Assembly: GCF_030408435.1 (NCBI RefSeq)
Contig: NZ_CP047046.1
Location: forward strand, 2,462,572 to 2,526,571
Origin: Corynebacterium auriscanis
GTDB taxonomy: Bacteria; Actinomycetota; Actinomycetes; Mycobacteriales; Mycobacteriaceae
Direction of reading: 5' to 3'
DNA: 64,000 nt
The notes below the pieces were generated by a model. The model did no database searches and had not been told where the DNA came from. It saw nothing but the letters and a program-made list of their open reading frames with translations. This document shows, piece by piece, positions 1-8,741 of the stretch. The position numbers and the translations under genes were made by a program. The first letter of the stretch is position 1; each line of letters begins with the position of its first letter.

Positions 1-354
1 CAGCCGCGAGCGTTGGTTACTAAACACCGCCGCGTGAAGCTCCGCCATGCGCGAGCTCTTGGCGGGTGGGCGCCCATGCGCGTAATAGCGCACCCCCCGC
101 TCCCCCACCCACACGGTGGATACACCGGCGTCACCCAGTAATGACATCGCCGCATAGGTGATTTTCGTACCCGGCCCAAGTAATAGAACTGCCAACTGTG
201 TTGCCGGGAGGTGCGCGATGCCACGATGGTCGGTGATCGTCAACGCATTTCCATCTCGGTTAATCACACAGCGCTCTGCATATAAAAAGCTCAACCGATC
301 CCCAACTCGCGACAAAGCTTGGCGCGTTATGGGGACTTCACTCGGCGTAGTCAT
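1..354 (-). CDS. cas1: Cas1e integrase, N-terminal part (runs off the left edge)
   Basis: The first 118 codons of type I-E Cas1, the integrase that with Cas2 inserts new spacers. Visible are the N-terminal beta-domain signatures RLSFLYAERC (about residues 20-29), LLLGPGTKITYAAM and TVWVGERGVRYYAHG, which align well with E. coli Cas1 (RLSMLY..., LVWVGEAGVRVYA). The catalytic Glu/His/Asp residues would lie beyond the window. The ATG shares its A with the TGA of the upstream cas6 gene, so the two are translationally coupled. No stop is seen in the visible part. Cas2 and the repeat array are expected further left. The identification is firm from sequence and context. Confidence 0.93.
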   Translation of the reverse strand, partial: MTTPSEVPITRQALSRVGDRLSFLYAERCVINRDGNALTITDHRGIAHLPATQLAVLLLGPGTKITYAAMSLLGDAGVSTVWVGERGVRYYAHGRPPAKSSRMAELHAAVFSNQRSRL

Positions 355-1058
355 CAGACTGCGGTGGGTTGGGCCAACGTCAAGAGACCACATCCGTACG
401 CGCGGGCTCGGCCGATGCCCAAAACTAGTGTACGGCGTAGAGCCTCCGGATCTGTGACCTCCAACGTGCCACGGTAGCGAGCTGTAACGATACGCACGCT
501 CCTACTCCCCGAACCTTTACGAAAATCCAGAGTGCGACGCTCTACGACGGCCGTTTCTTCTTCCACAGACCACCGAGCCCGTTCTTCCTCTGATACCGTT
601 TCTTCGCCGGAGCGAGGAGCTAGCGCGAAACCTGCGATGTGGCAACGCTGGTATAACCAACTGAGCTGCTGATCCGCTGAAACATGGGCCTTGACCTTTC
701 CGCGCCCATGATTCGTCTGCGACTTCGAGTAGGTCGGGTTTGCAACTAGCTCAAAACGCCAGCGCTGTCCTTTAGTTAATGCACCAAGGAAGCGTTCATA
801 ATCTAGCGATTGAGCTGGTCGAGTATCCCAGCCTGCCTGCTCAACAATGTGCTCGCCGACAGGTTTTTCGGGACCGACGATATACAGCGTGCGCTGATGT
901 TCCGCACCGTCTACTCGCCACAATACGCGCGAGTGAAGCTCATCGATGTCTGGTGGGAAGGCCGCGCGTACCGCAGCGTGCATCGCCTGCGGATTGGCCA
1001 GTAATCTCCTCCCCTGCCTGCGATTTGGATTTAGGATCACTTTCGTCAAAGTAGTCAT
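354..1058 (-). CDS. cas6e: Cas6e (CasE) crRNA-processing endoribonuclease
   Basis: Cas6e cuts pre-crRNA within each repeat and stays bound to the 3' hairpin as part of Cascade. The 234-residue protein starts with the family signature KVILNPNRR and has a conserved His in AMHAAVRAAFP (His27), the position of the catalytic His of Cas6e. It ends with the glycine-rich loop ARAYGCGLLTLAQP. The length is close to the family norm (about 200-240). Its ATG overlaps the cas5 stop by 4 nt (1055-1058) and its stop overlaps the cas1 start, so it sits inside one translationally coupled operon. Nothing suggests damage. Confidence 0.95.
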   Translation of the reverse strand: MTTLTKVILNPNRRQGRRLLANPQAMHAAVRAAFPPDIDELHSRVLWRVDGAEHQRTLYIVGPEKPVGEHIVEQAGWDTRPAQSLDYERFLGALTKGQRWRFELVANPTYSKSQTNHGRGKVKAHVSADQQLSWLYQRCHIAGFALAPRSGEETVSEEERARWSVEEETAVVERRTLDFRKGSGSRSVRIVTARYRGTLEVTDPEALRRTLVLGIGRARAYGCGLLTLAQPTAV

Positions 1059-1771
1059 ACATTCATCACCGCCTCCATGAATGGGTCGGGGCGTAGTTGA
1101 TTCTTGTCCAAAGGGTTATTCACCTGGACGAATTCCTTCTGCACTACAGTGCGCCACCCGTACTTTCTATGCTGTGGATCAAACGAAATGGGAACATCTT
1201 GGCTAGTTTGTCCCTCCTCGCCCGGCAACCCATCCCGATAGATCGGCAGAAGAACCTCTTCACCGCAGTTACGCATGTGGTCTTTGGTAGCGTGCCAAGT
1301 TTTGTAATCTTGCAGAGCCTTAACTGCGTTTGTATCGACCACCCCGAGCACTAGGTTTGGGGGCGCTGGACATGATCTTCGTCCTAAAAAGACCGGATAC
1401 ACTGGGCGCGTTAATGCCTCTCGCAGCGTATCAATGAACTGGCGATCTCCGGACTCAACTGCTGCGACGAACGCAGCGTCGGATAGAAAATAACGGGTAA
1501 CCAGCTTTGTATCCGGGTTATTCTTCTGTTGCCAATTCTGTGCCGTTTGGTAGTCCCGCAACAAGCTTCCCGATTGATCCACTCGCACTGCGAATCGCAA
1601 ACCCGCAAGGTCTTCGATAACGTCGCTGCGGCGCCTTCCCTGAGCTGCGGCAAGCATCCCCAATACCCCAGACTTAGAAGGTACCGACGCTGTAGTTCGT
1701 GTAGCGTAGCGCGACTCGTTACCCCAAGACTGCATAGGGCCTTTGAGAAGTAGTAATAAGCTTGACGTCAT
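1055..1771 (-). CDS. cas5e: Cas5e (CasD) Cascade subunit
   Basis: Cas5e caps the 5' handle of crRNA in Cascade. The 238-residue protein begins with LLLLLKGPMQSWG, the hallmark Cas5 start (LxLxGPxQSWG), followed by the conserved PSKSGVLGMLAAAQGR helix at about residues 31-46 and LRDYQTAQ. The length fits Cas5e. It lies 15 nt downstream of cas7 and overlaps cas6 by 4 nt. The gene is intact. Confidence 0.95.
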   Translation of the reverse strand: MTSSLLLLLKGPMQSWGNESRYATRTTASVPSKSGVLGMLAAAQGRRRSDVIEDLAGLRFAVRVDQSGSLLRDYQTAQNWQQKNNPDTKLVTRYFLSDAAFVAAVESGDRQFIDTLREALTRPVYPVFLGRRSCPAPPNLVLGVVDTNAVKALQDYKTWHATKDHMRNCGEEVLLPIYRDGLPGEEGQTSQDVPISFDPQHRKYGWRTVVQKEFVQVNNPLDKNQLRPDPFMEAVMNV

Positions 1772-1786
1772 TGTCGTGATTCCGAT

Positions 1787-2950
1787 CTACCTTTTCTGCT
1801 CACTCATGGCACGCAAGGCATCATCGAGTTCACTGCGAAGGTTTGGCAACGTAACTTCCTTTGCCAGGTCTGCAAACGCCGCACGGGTGTCTTTTATACC
1901 CAAGACGAACGCCGCCCTCGGTTGAAGTCCGTAGACTTCCTCGAATTCGGCCTCCTCGCGAGCCATAGCTTGTGCTGCACTAACACGAAGTTCATTGGAA
2001 TCCAGAGCATCTACGGGGGTTTCAAATGCGGTAACCAAGCTGACTGGTCGCGTATCGCGCACTGCAATATAGACAAGAGAGGGCAAGGTCTGGTTGGCGA
2101 AGGTATTGATCTTGCCGGTGGGCATGGATTCGATGAAAGCTTCTACAAACTGCACTGCAGCCTGGCGGGCGTTATCCGCAGAGTCCAAATTTTGCACCAA
2201 TCCATTCAGGTTAATGGTCGCGTAACGGTAGAGCATTGAAGACATCATCTGAACGGTTCCGATCATGCCTGCACCGGTTTCTTCGCCCTTGGCAGCAAGG
2301 TCGTCAACAGCAGTGAAGTAATCAAACTCCGGCGCACTGCGGTGGATTCCCAGTGCGTGCGCTACCTGCACCGCAGCGTCCACATTGTAAGCTGCGTCAT
2401 CTGCCACCATTCGGCCGAACATGGCCATGTCAACAGAATGCTCGGTGTCGAGGATTTCCTGTGCATCCTTCTTCTTGAGTTTTCCGCCATCGCTTTCGAT
2501 GATGGCTTTTGCAGCACGTTCCACTTGGTGAGGACTAAGGAAAATGAGGTATTTTGTCCGTGGGTATGCAGCCACCGTCAACTCATCCTCGGTGTGCTCA
2601 GCATCGGAGTTCTCTACCTCTTTGAGCCGCTTCTTAGGGTCATCCAGTCCAATGCCTGCAGCCTTGAACAGATCAGTTACCGACTGAATCGCCCGTGCTT
2701 GATCCCACCCGTCATGGGCCTGAACCATCTCGGCAATTATTTGTGGGAAGCGCTTGGAGCGATCCCCAATCTCAACGGCCTTCACATGATCTTGGAAATA
2801 CTTCCGAATAGCTCGCTTCCAGGACTGGGAGGATACGCGTTGACGTGGCACTCCTCCGTAGACGGCCGTTTTTGGAGCGCCAGTATCATCACGGTTTATC
2901 AATGACGGTGGCAGGGTCTGCAGAGCGTGAATATCAATAACAAGGGACAT
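1787..2950 (-). CDS. cas7e: Cas7e (CasC) Cascade backbone subunit
   Basis: Cas7e forms the six-copy helical backbone of Cascade along the crRNA spacer. The start chosen here gives MSLVIDIHALQTLPPS, the typical N-terminus, followed by LINRDDTGAPKTAVYGG and RVSSQSWKRAIR, both diagnostic of Cas7e. An upstream in-frame start at 3007 would add 19 residues and overlap cse2; the ATG at 2950 is preferred because GAAAGGAAACA lies just upstream as a ribosome binding site and because family members begin here. That gives 387 residues, within the family range. The C-terminus is intact. Confidence 0.95.
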   Translation of the reverse strand: MSLVIDIHALQTLPPSLINRDDTGAPKTAVYGGVPRQRVSSQSWKRAIRKYFQDHVKAVEIGDRSKRFPQIIAEMVQAHDGWDQARAIQSVTDLFKAAGIGLDDPKKRLKEVENSDAEHTEDELTVAAYPRTKYLIFLSPHQVERAAKAIIESDGGKLKKKDAQEILDTEHSVDMAMFGRMVADDAAYNVDAAVQVAHALGIHRSAPEFDYFTAVDDLAAKGEETGAGMIGTVQMMSSMLYRYATINLNGLVQNLDSADNARQAAVQFVEAFIESMPTGKINTFANQTLPSLVYIAVRDTRPVSLVTAFETPVDALDSNELRVSAAQAMAREEAEFEEVYGLQPRAAFVLGIKDTRAAFADLAKEVTLPNLRSELDDALRAMSEQKR

Positions 2951-2981
2951 GATTGTTTCCTTTCGTGAAGGTGTATAAAGT

Positions 2982-3644
2982 CTAAGAGCTGGTCGAGGTG
3001 TAGGCACCTGTAGCGAAGTCCCGACCCCACCGCAGCAGGACGCTCTGCCGACGGTGATGCTGATCTTGGCTGAGCGTGGGACTCAACAACACACGAAGAT
3101 CTTGTGCGAATAATCCATAATCGAAGCCTTTGGCGATCCCGCGCAGCAGCGTTACCAGCGAACGGATATGTACGAGACGCGCAGTGTCATCATTCGTAGC
3201 CATCATCGCGTCGAATCGTGGCTTCGTGGATTTCGACTCACTTTGTGCATAGAAGTGGCCACACGAGCTCGCGAAGCTCCGGTCAGGCGTATGCATAGGC
3301 ACTGTTGTGCCCTGCATATGCACACCGAATGTGGTCAATGCATGAAATGCGGCCAGCTCAGAAGGTGAAGGTTTATCCCCACGCCCCACCTCCCATTCCG
3401 ACAGCGATGGTTGAAGAAGCAACAAGATCTCTTCGAGAGCCAATGGTTGATCAGCCAAGGGCAACGAACCATACTTGCGCAGCTGAGCCAGCACGGCTCG
3501 TGCACGGGCTTGCGTGACGCGGTTGTTCGGCTGCAGAAAATCTCCCTGTAATGCGTTCACGCTATTGCTCACCGCGGCCCGAAGGCGCGGTGTATTTGTA
3601 TCCGATTGATAAGTAGTCGAGGGATTACTTGATGGTGTCATCAT
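2982..3644 (-). CDS. cse2: Cse2 (CasB, Cas11e) Cascade small subunit
   Basis: The small alpha-helical Cascade subunit, which stabilises the R-loop. The 220-residue protein has LAQLRKYG, the central helix with FGVHMQG, the motif SLVTLLRG and the C-terminal LSQDQHHRRQSVLLRWGRDF that is typical of Cse2. It overlaps the cse1 end by 20 nt, implying coupled translation. The first 30 or so residues are Ser/Thr/Asn-rich and could be trimmed if a downstream start is used, but no better start is evident. Confidence 0.93.
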   Translation of the reverse strand: MMTPSSNPSTTYQSDTNTPRLRAAVSNSVNALQGDFLQPNNRVTQARARAVLAQLRKYGSLPLADQPLALEEILLLLQPSLSEWEVGRGDKPSPSELAAFHALTTFGVHMQGTTVPMHTPDRSFASSCGHFYAQSESKSTKPRFDAMMATNDDTARLVHIRSLVTLLRGIAKGFDYGLFAQDLRVLLSPTLSQDQHHRRQSVLLRWGRDFATGAYTSTSS

Positions 3645-5373
3645 GAGCCTCCTTGAGGGTTTTGTGAGTCAGTGGCAAGTCTTTACCCAGTCGATGCTCG
3701 AGGTGGCGGTAGAGGGAACCCGCGCTGATCACGCGCATCGTATCCTCATCGACTTTCACCTCACGCCCCACCAAGGCCTTATGACCCGCACCGCGGATAA
3801 GTTCTTTAGCCATTTCGAGTACTGCATGGCGGAGGCGGTGCTGCCACACCAGTTGGAGGGCATTCAACCCTTCTTCAATCTTGGAACCGCTATTCGAACC
3901 CAGTTCCACCATCCAATTCAAAAAATGCGGTTCCATCTGGGCATAGAAGCGATCCGTCTCTGTGACGCCGAACTCATACTCTCCGCCTGCAGCCACATGG
4001 AGCTGGCCAACGAACCAACCCAAACTAATCGCCGCTGCTCGGGTACACTCAGCGGCGTCGCGTACCGCCTGTCGGGCGAGGCGCCCGGTATCATCATCTC
4101 GCAGAATCAATAACGGCATGCCGATTGTGGCGCTAAAGGTCGATGCCACCAACGAGTCGTTCGAGCCGTACTCCATGGAAATCAATGCGACATCGAACAC
4201 CTCCTCCTGTACATACTTATCCGCGCGTAACGTAGCAAGATTGGTCAGATTCTCGGGGCGTTTAGGCGCCATATTCTTCTTGTCATCGAAACCGCTATCT
4301 CCCTCTACCGCGATGAGCGCATCCAACGCGCGCCACACGGTTCGGGTGGGATCATAAGGGCGTGCGTAGTAAGCGGGCTTGCCTGGCCTCGATTGGTTCG
4401 CACTAAACCGGTATGGGGTGTGGGGGTCATCCATCACGTTTCTGCCGGCATCCGGGATACGATCACCGTTGCACACAACCGTGCCTATAACCCGCCCTTG
4501 CTCAACCACGAGACGTACCCGTCGTATCTGCCACGTGGCGAGGTCACTAGCACCAGTAGGAACGACACCTAGTTTCTCGTCGCCACCAGGTCGCTGACTT
4601 GCTGTATCGGTTGCACGCTCCCATACAGGCTTGTCTCCGTCTACTGCACCATTGCTCTTGGTGTCAATCACCGCTTGGGGGACCGTATTGAGAACGAGAG
4701 TTTCCAATACTCCTTTAGACCCCAAGATTAAAGTGCCACCGGTGCGGCCAGTCCATCCCGTTCCGATGGGATAGCCTCTGCCTCCCGTTACTCTCGCATC
4801 ACCCACAGCACCGGACTTGATCCCAGAAAAGTCATAAGCCTGCAGATGGACGAGCCATCTCGCGGCCTCTGCCAAACTCAGAGATTCACGTCCTATCCCC
4901 GTCCTCATCGTGAAAAAGCTTCCCGCAGCCTCAGGGACTAAGGCCGTCACCGGTTTATGCTCATGCTTCGCGGTATGCAGATCGCCTACCTGCATGAAAG
5001 GTTCTATGGGTGAAAGCAAGTCAAACCGATTCTCGACGGTCTTAAGATACTCAAGCACCACATCGTCTCGCCTTGTTTCCACCACTAAGGCTCGCATGTT
5101 CGCGAACCACTCACCCCATGTGAACTCTTCCCGCTCCCGGCGAGTTCTTAGCTGCTGAGCCAGATCATGTGCATGTGCCCGCCAGAAGATGACCATCAGT
5201 AACCGGATTATTGCGTAATCCTGGGTGGGCGAATCGCCCACCACCCGGTAGGCGGCACCATGGCCAGAGAAAACATCCCGGATACTCAGCGCGTGCTGCG
5301 CACCACTTTCATCCATGCATAGAATCCACGGTTCGTTGAGGAGATTAAACGTTTGGCTATCACTCACGCTCAC
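3625..5373 (-). CDS. cse1: Cse1 (CasA, Cas8e) Cascade large subunit
   Basis: The large Cascade subunit that recognises the PAM and recruits Cas3. The 582-residue protein opens with the hallmark FNLLNEPWI, then DYAIIRLLMVIFWRAH, and contains the Cse1-family segments GSFFTMRTGIG and LVHLQAYDFSGIKSG. It is somewhat longer than E. coli CasA (502 residues). About 100 nt of non-coding sequence separates it from cas3, and a ribosome binding site (AGAAAGGAGG) precedes the ATG, so it may be translated independently of cas3. Confidence 0.95.
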   Translation of the reverse strand: MSVSDSQTFNLLNEPWILCMDESGAQHALSIRDVFSGHGAAYRVVGDSPTQDYAIIRLLMVIFWRAHAHDLAQQLRTRREREEFTWGEWFANMRALVVETRRDDVVLEYLKTVENRFDLLSPIEPFMQVGDLHTAKHEHKPVTALVPEAAGSFFTMRTGIGRESLSLAEAARWLVHLQAYDFSGIKSGAVGDARVTGGRGYPIGTGWTGRTGGTLILGSKGVLETLVLNTVPQAVIDTKSNGAVDGDKPVWERATDTASQRPGGDEKLGVVPTGASDLATWQIRRVRLVVEQGRVIGTVVCNGDRIPDAGRNVMDDPHTPYRFSANQSRPGKPAYYARPYDPTRTVWRALDALIAVEGDSGFDDKKNMAPKRPENLTNLATLRADKYVQEEVFDVALISMEYGSNDSLVASTFSATIGMPLLILRDDDTGRLARQAVRDAAECTRAAAISLGWFVGQLHVAAGGEYEFGVTETDRFYAQMEPHFLNWMVELGSNSGSKIEEGLNALQLVWQHRLRHAVLEMAKELIRGAGHKALVGREVKVDEDTMRVISAGSLYRHLEHRLGKDLPLTHKTLKEAHDDTIK

Positions 5374-5474
5374 GTCCTCCTTTCTTTAGAAATACTCTCG
5401 ATCTATTCATTAGTTTCATACAGTAGTAATCAGCTCGGACACAGGTATTGATCATCGCACATTTGTTCGGTCTT

Positions 5475-8264
5475 CTATTCGCACTCCAGTCCCAACTCAC
5501 TGCTGTAACGAACTAAGAACCTGCCAATTTGCGCCGTACCGTCGAGTGCTAACGGCAGAGCAAGTTGGCCACGCAGCAGCGGATGCTCGCTCCACTGTGC
5601 TGGGGTGGCGCTTTCCAGATGGCTAACTACCGCCTCGAAATCACCGTCATGCCGAGTCATTCTTGCTGGCAAACGCACCGTACTAGACGCGAGGTGATAA
5701 GCCTCAGGGCGAGTCAGCGAAGCACCGGAAAGTAACTCCTGCTCCCAACCCAAGGGATGGTAACCGTAATCGGTAACCATGATCGGGATTGCCTCCACGG
5801 TCGGTTCTGCATCTCGCACCTGAGCAGCCCCGCGCTCCTCGTCATCTGCCGGAGGCCCTGATGACTCGTCGACAAAGAGGTCGGCCAGAACTTCCGCGGA
5901 TTCCGGCAGTGGGATTCGGTAGCTGGCGGCACGCCGGCGGGCTGCCAGCTCCTTCGCGGCCGCTTCGCGGCGTCCTTCTTCCCACGCCGCTTCCCAGCCC
6001 GCTGGCGGAGTGCACTCAGTGCCATACGCTGCGCGCACGAGCTTTTCTATGTCATCGGGCCTACAGAACACCTCTGGCAAGTGGTACATCGTCGCCAATA
6101 ACAGTGCACGCCCGTAGATGGCCTCTGCACCGGGGTCGAACTCGGGACATGGCTCACGCGCAAGCAAACCACGGATGGCTACTCGCGGTTCCGCTAGCGT
6201 TGGCGGGCGATCAGTGACCGGTCTGCGATGTCGGTGAACCCGTCCCATCCGTTGAATTATGAGGTCCATTGGGGCAATGTCCGTGATAAGTGCATCTGCG
6301 TCGATGTCGAGACTCTGTTCAGCGACCTGTGTAGCTACAACGATTGCTCGGCGCGGGCGTTCCCGCCCCCGGTGGGCGTCCGGTCCAAGCCGAGCCCGCA
6401 ATTCATCCTCTTTTTGGGCTCGTTCCCAGGCCATAAAGCCCGCATGGAGTAGTTCAACTTCATCGCGGTAGCGCGCACTCAGCAATCGATACGCCGTTTG
6501 TGCCCGCGCGATGGTGTTGCAAATAATCAGCAGGCATCCACCATCCGTCAACCATGAATCCACCACGTGGAGGAGATCTTCTTCTGAATCTTCCATCACT
6601 TCCACGCGAGTTTTCATGGTAGTAGGGGAAGGCTCTACCGGCACCATACGCACGGCTGACTCAGAAGCCACCGTGACGAGCGGGTAACCCTCCACCTCAT
6701 CCGATTCCCACTCTCCCTCGCTGTAAGACTCCACCAACTGGCGTCGCTTTGCCGGTGGCAGCGTGGCTGACATCAGCACCACGCTCGCTCCGTAGTAGCG
6801 CAGCCACTCGATAGCACTACACAAATAATCGGAGGTATAAACGTCAAAGGCATGAACCTCATCGAAGATAATTACCTTTCCCGCTAGACCGGCGTGGCGC
6901 AGCATGGAAAACCGTTGCTGAAGTGCCATCATCAACACCTGATCAATAGTCCCCACCACGATGTTCGACAACAGTCCGAGTCTGCGCCCCGACATCCACT
7001 GGGAGGCCACTACCCCATGACTGGTGCCTTTTCGCTCATTGCCTCTGTCATCACCATCCTGTTCAATTCCCTTGAAACGAAGGTCTTGATAAGGCTGTGC
7101 CAATGCATTTTTAGAGTGGGCTAGATACATCGATCGCACGCCATCTTCGGCTGTGGTTCTGGCCCACTCAATTGTCCGCTCCAGCAGACCATTTGCCGTG
7201 GTCATACTAGGCGCAGCGAAGAATAAACCCTGCGCACCATTACGGGCAGCAAGAATCTCTGCTGCTGCTAAACCGGCCTCAGTCTTACCCACACCAGTCT
7301 CTGCCTCGATAACGACGAGCACCGGTTCTTTCACATCACGCACAGCCTCTACAACGGCACGCTGTACACCGCGCGGACGGTACTCCTCCGGCCAGGAAAA
7401 AGCACTCTGGTATCCCGCGTCCACGTTTTCCCAGCGAAACGCGTCTGGCGCCCACGGTGCCGTGAGATCGAGACCGCGCGCTGCCATCTTCACACGTTCT
7501 CTTTGGCATACATCAGCACGCAGCTCAAATAGCTTTTCATTAGAGGCGATCCAGTCAGCGACGATGACAAGACCGGAAAGCAGCTGCGCGACCGGCACCG
7601 GCACTTTTTTCAGCCTACTGAGCGCCTCTAAGGCTTCGCCGACTCCTGTGAGCGCCTCCATCGCTTTGAGGAGTTCGCGTTGTACCTCCTTCCACTGCTC
7701 AGGGTATTCCTCAAGAACGAACTCAACATCTCTGCCGGGGTGGCTTGCTCTACCGTGATGCGCGTTGAGAACAGCCCCCAGACCATTAGCTTTGGCTGCC
7801 GACCACCCACGTGCTTGCAACCATTGGCTAACAATGACCCCAGAGGCGACGTTGTGTGGTAGCTTACCGAGATTCAACTCCGCCACACTGGGAGCGATAT
7901 TAAGACCCGCATCTTTTACTTGAGACACGAGATATTCAAACTGGGGGTGATTTTGTACAAGTCCTTGGAATGCCATGCTGGCTTTACCAACATCGTGTAT
8001 GCCCGCCAACCACAGGTACAACGCCTCCAACTGATTTCTTTCGAAGCGCAGCCTGCTGCACAGGAAATCCTTCACCGAATCAGCGAGCCACCTGTGGAAC
8101 ACCAGTGATGCTGCACACGCAGAATCCAGCATGTGTTGTGGGAGGCTCAGCCACTCGACGCCGTCACCAGATTTCGCCCAGAGATATTGCGCTTGTGTGC
8201 TGCGGGCTGCAACCCAACCTTCAGAGCTAACGCAAAAACTCACTGTGCGTGGCGGAATCTGCAT
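5475..8264 (-). CDS. cas3: Cas3 nuclease-helicase of type I-E
   Basis: The effector that unwinds and degrades DNA after Cascade binding. With the ATG start at 8264 (929 residues) the HD nuclease domain shows LAGIHDVGKA (His90-Asp91) and further His/Asp residues (NAHHGR, VADWIAS). The SF2 helicase follows, with Walker A AETGVGKTE near 321-329, DEVH near 468-471, SAT near 499-501 and the QRMGRVHRH motif VI. All nuclease and helicase motifs look intact. A TTG at 8279 would add five residues, but GAAGAAGG lies 5 nt before the ATG at 8264 and decides the start. It is the first gene of the cas block and is transcribed toward cas1. Confidence 0.95.
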   Translation of the reverse strand: MQIPPRTVSFCVSSEGWVAARSTQAQYLWAKSGDGVEWLSLPQHMLDSACAASLVFHRWLADSVKDFLCSRLRFERNQLEALYLWLAGIHDVGKASMAFQGLVQNHPQFEYLVSQVKDAGLNIAPSVAELNLGKLPHNVASGVIVSQWLQARGWSAAKANGLGAVLNAHHGRASHPGRDVEFVLEEYPEQWKEVQRELLKAMEALTGVGEALEALSRLKKVPVPVAQLLSGLVIVADWIASNEKLFELRADVCQRERVKMAARGLDLTAPWAPDAFRWENVDAGYQSAFSWPEEYRPRGVQRAVVEAVRDVKEPVLVVIEAETGVGKTEAGLAAAEILAARNGAQGLFFAAPSMTTANGLLERTIEWARTTAEDGVRSMYLAHSKNALAQPYQDLRFKGIEQDGDDRGNERKGTSHGVVASQWMSGRRLGLLSNIVVGTIDQVLMMALQQRFSMLRHAGLAGKVIIFDEVHAFDVYTSDYLCSAIEWLRYYGASVVLMSATLPPAKRRQLVESYSEGEWESDEVEGYPLVTVASESAVRMVPVEPSPTTMKTRVEVMEDSEEDLLHVVDSWLTDGGCLLIICNTIARAQTAYRLLSARYRDEVELLHAGFMAWERAQKEDELRARLGPDAHRGRERPRRAIVVATQVAEQSLDIDADALITDIAPMDLIIQRMGRVHRHRRPVTDRPPTLAEPRVAIRGLLAREPCPEFDPGAEAIYGRALLLATMYHLPEVFCRPDDIEKLVRAAYGTECTPPAGWEAAWEEGRREAAAKELAARRRAASYRIPLPESAEVLADLFVDESSGPPADDEERGAAQVRDAEPTVEAIPIMVTDYGYHPLGWEQELLSGASLTRPEAYHLASSTVRLPARMTRHDGDFEAVVSHLESATPAQWSEHPLLRGQLALPLALDGTAQIGRFLVRYSSELGLECE

Positions 8265-8538
8265 TGTAACCTTCTTCAAAAGAGGAGCTTTTGTTTAAAT
8301 CACTTTGAACGGAGCTTAGCAAGTTAAAAACCATTGGGGACAGCTTTATTGAATTGAGTCCATTCGGATTTCTTTCGGAGTATTCTTCCACGCGAAGAAT
8401 AGGTGTCGGATCCACCTTTGCATTCAACACTGCCCCCGACCTTGACCTAACCTCGAGCACCGTCCATAACGGAAGATTCAATCTAGAAACTGCATCTTCG
8501 AGGCAAAGATCCTTATCTGAAGTGAGCGTCCTTCCCAA
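8227..8538 (-). CDS. Doubtful small ORF overlapping the cas3 start
   Basis: A 103-codon open frame with a TTG start, preceded by AAGGGG as a possible ribosome binding site and by an immediate in-frame TGA. It runs into the first codons of cas3 in another frame. The translation is fairly protein-like (mixed composition, for example LEDAVSRLNLPLWTVLEV) but I recognise no family. It could be a real small protein coupled to cas3 or chance coding in the cas leader/promoter region; the latter is at least as likely. Confidence 0.2.
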   Translation of the reverse strand: MGRTLTSDKDLCLEDAVSRLNLPLWTVLEVRSRSGAVLNAKVDPTPILRVEEYSERNPNGLNSIKLSPMVFNLLSSVQSDLNKSSSFEEGYNADSATHSEFLR

Positions 8539-8727
8539 GCCGCCCCTTCAATTAGCTACATGTACACCAAATCGACATATCCGCCGAACGTGTCGAAATT
8601 TTCGCAAAAAATCGACATGTCCCGCACATTGGGAGGATGGATCCCAGCGGGGCCGTTTTCGCAACTCCGGGGATCAGCACACACCAGCAACTTCCGGAAT
8701 TAGCGCACACCAGCCCCGCTCAACCGA
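8539..8727. other. Non-coding spacer between cas operon and crotonase gene
   Basis: No convincing gene. It should hold the cas3 promoter (minus strand) and the crotonase promoter (plus strand). Two short imperfect copies of a TCGACAT / TGTCGAAAT theme occur at about 8570-8612, and a CAGCACACACCAGC / TAGCGCACACCAGC pair at about 8673-8714. Relatively AT-rich in its left half. No CRISPR repeats are visible. Confidence 0.5.
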
Positions 8728-8733
8728 TAGCGT
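8728..8733 (+). promoter_or_regulatory. Putative -10 box, leaderless start of crotonase gene
   Basis: TAGCGT lies 8 nt before the ATG at 8742 and fits TANNNT; no Shine-Dalgarno sequence is present between, so the mRNA probably starts at or next to the ATG. Confidence 0.45.
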
Positions 8734-8741
8734 CATGAGGC

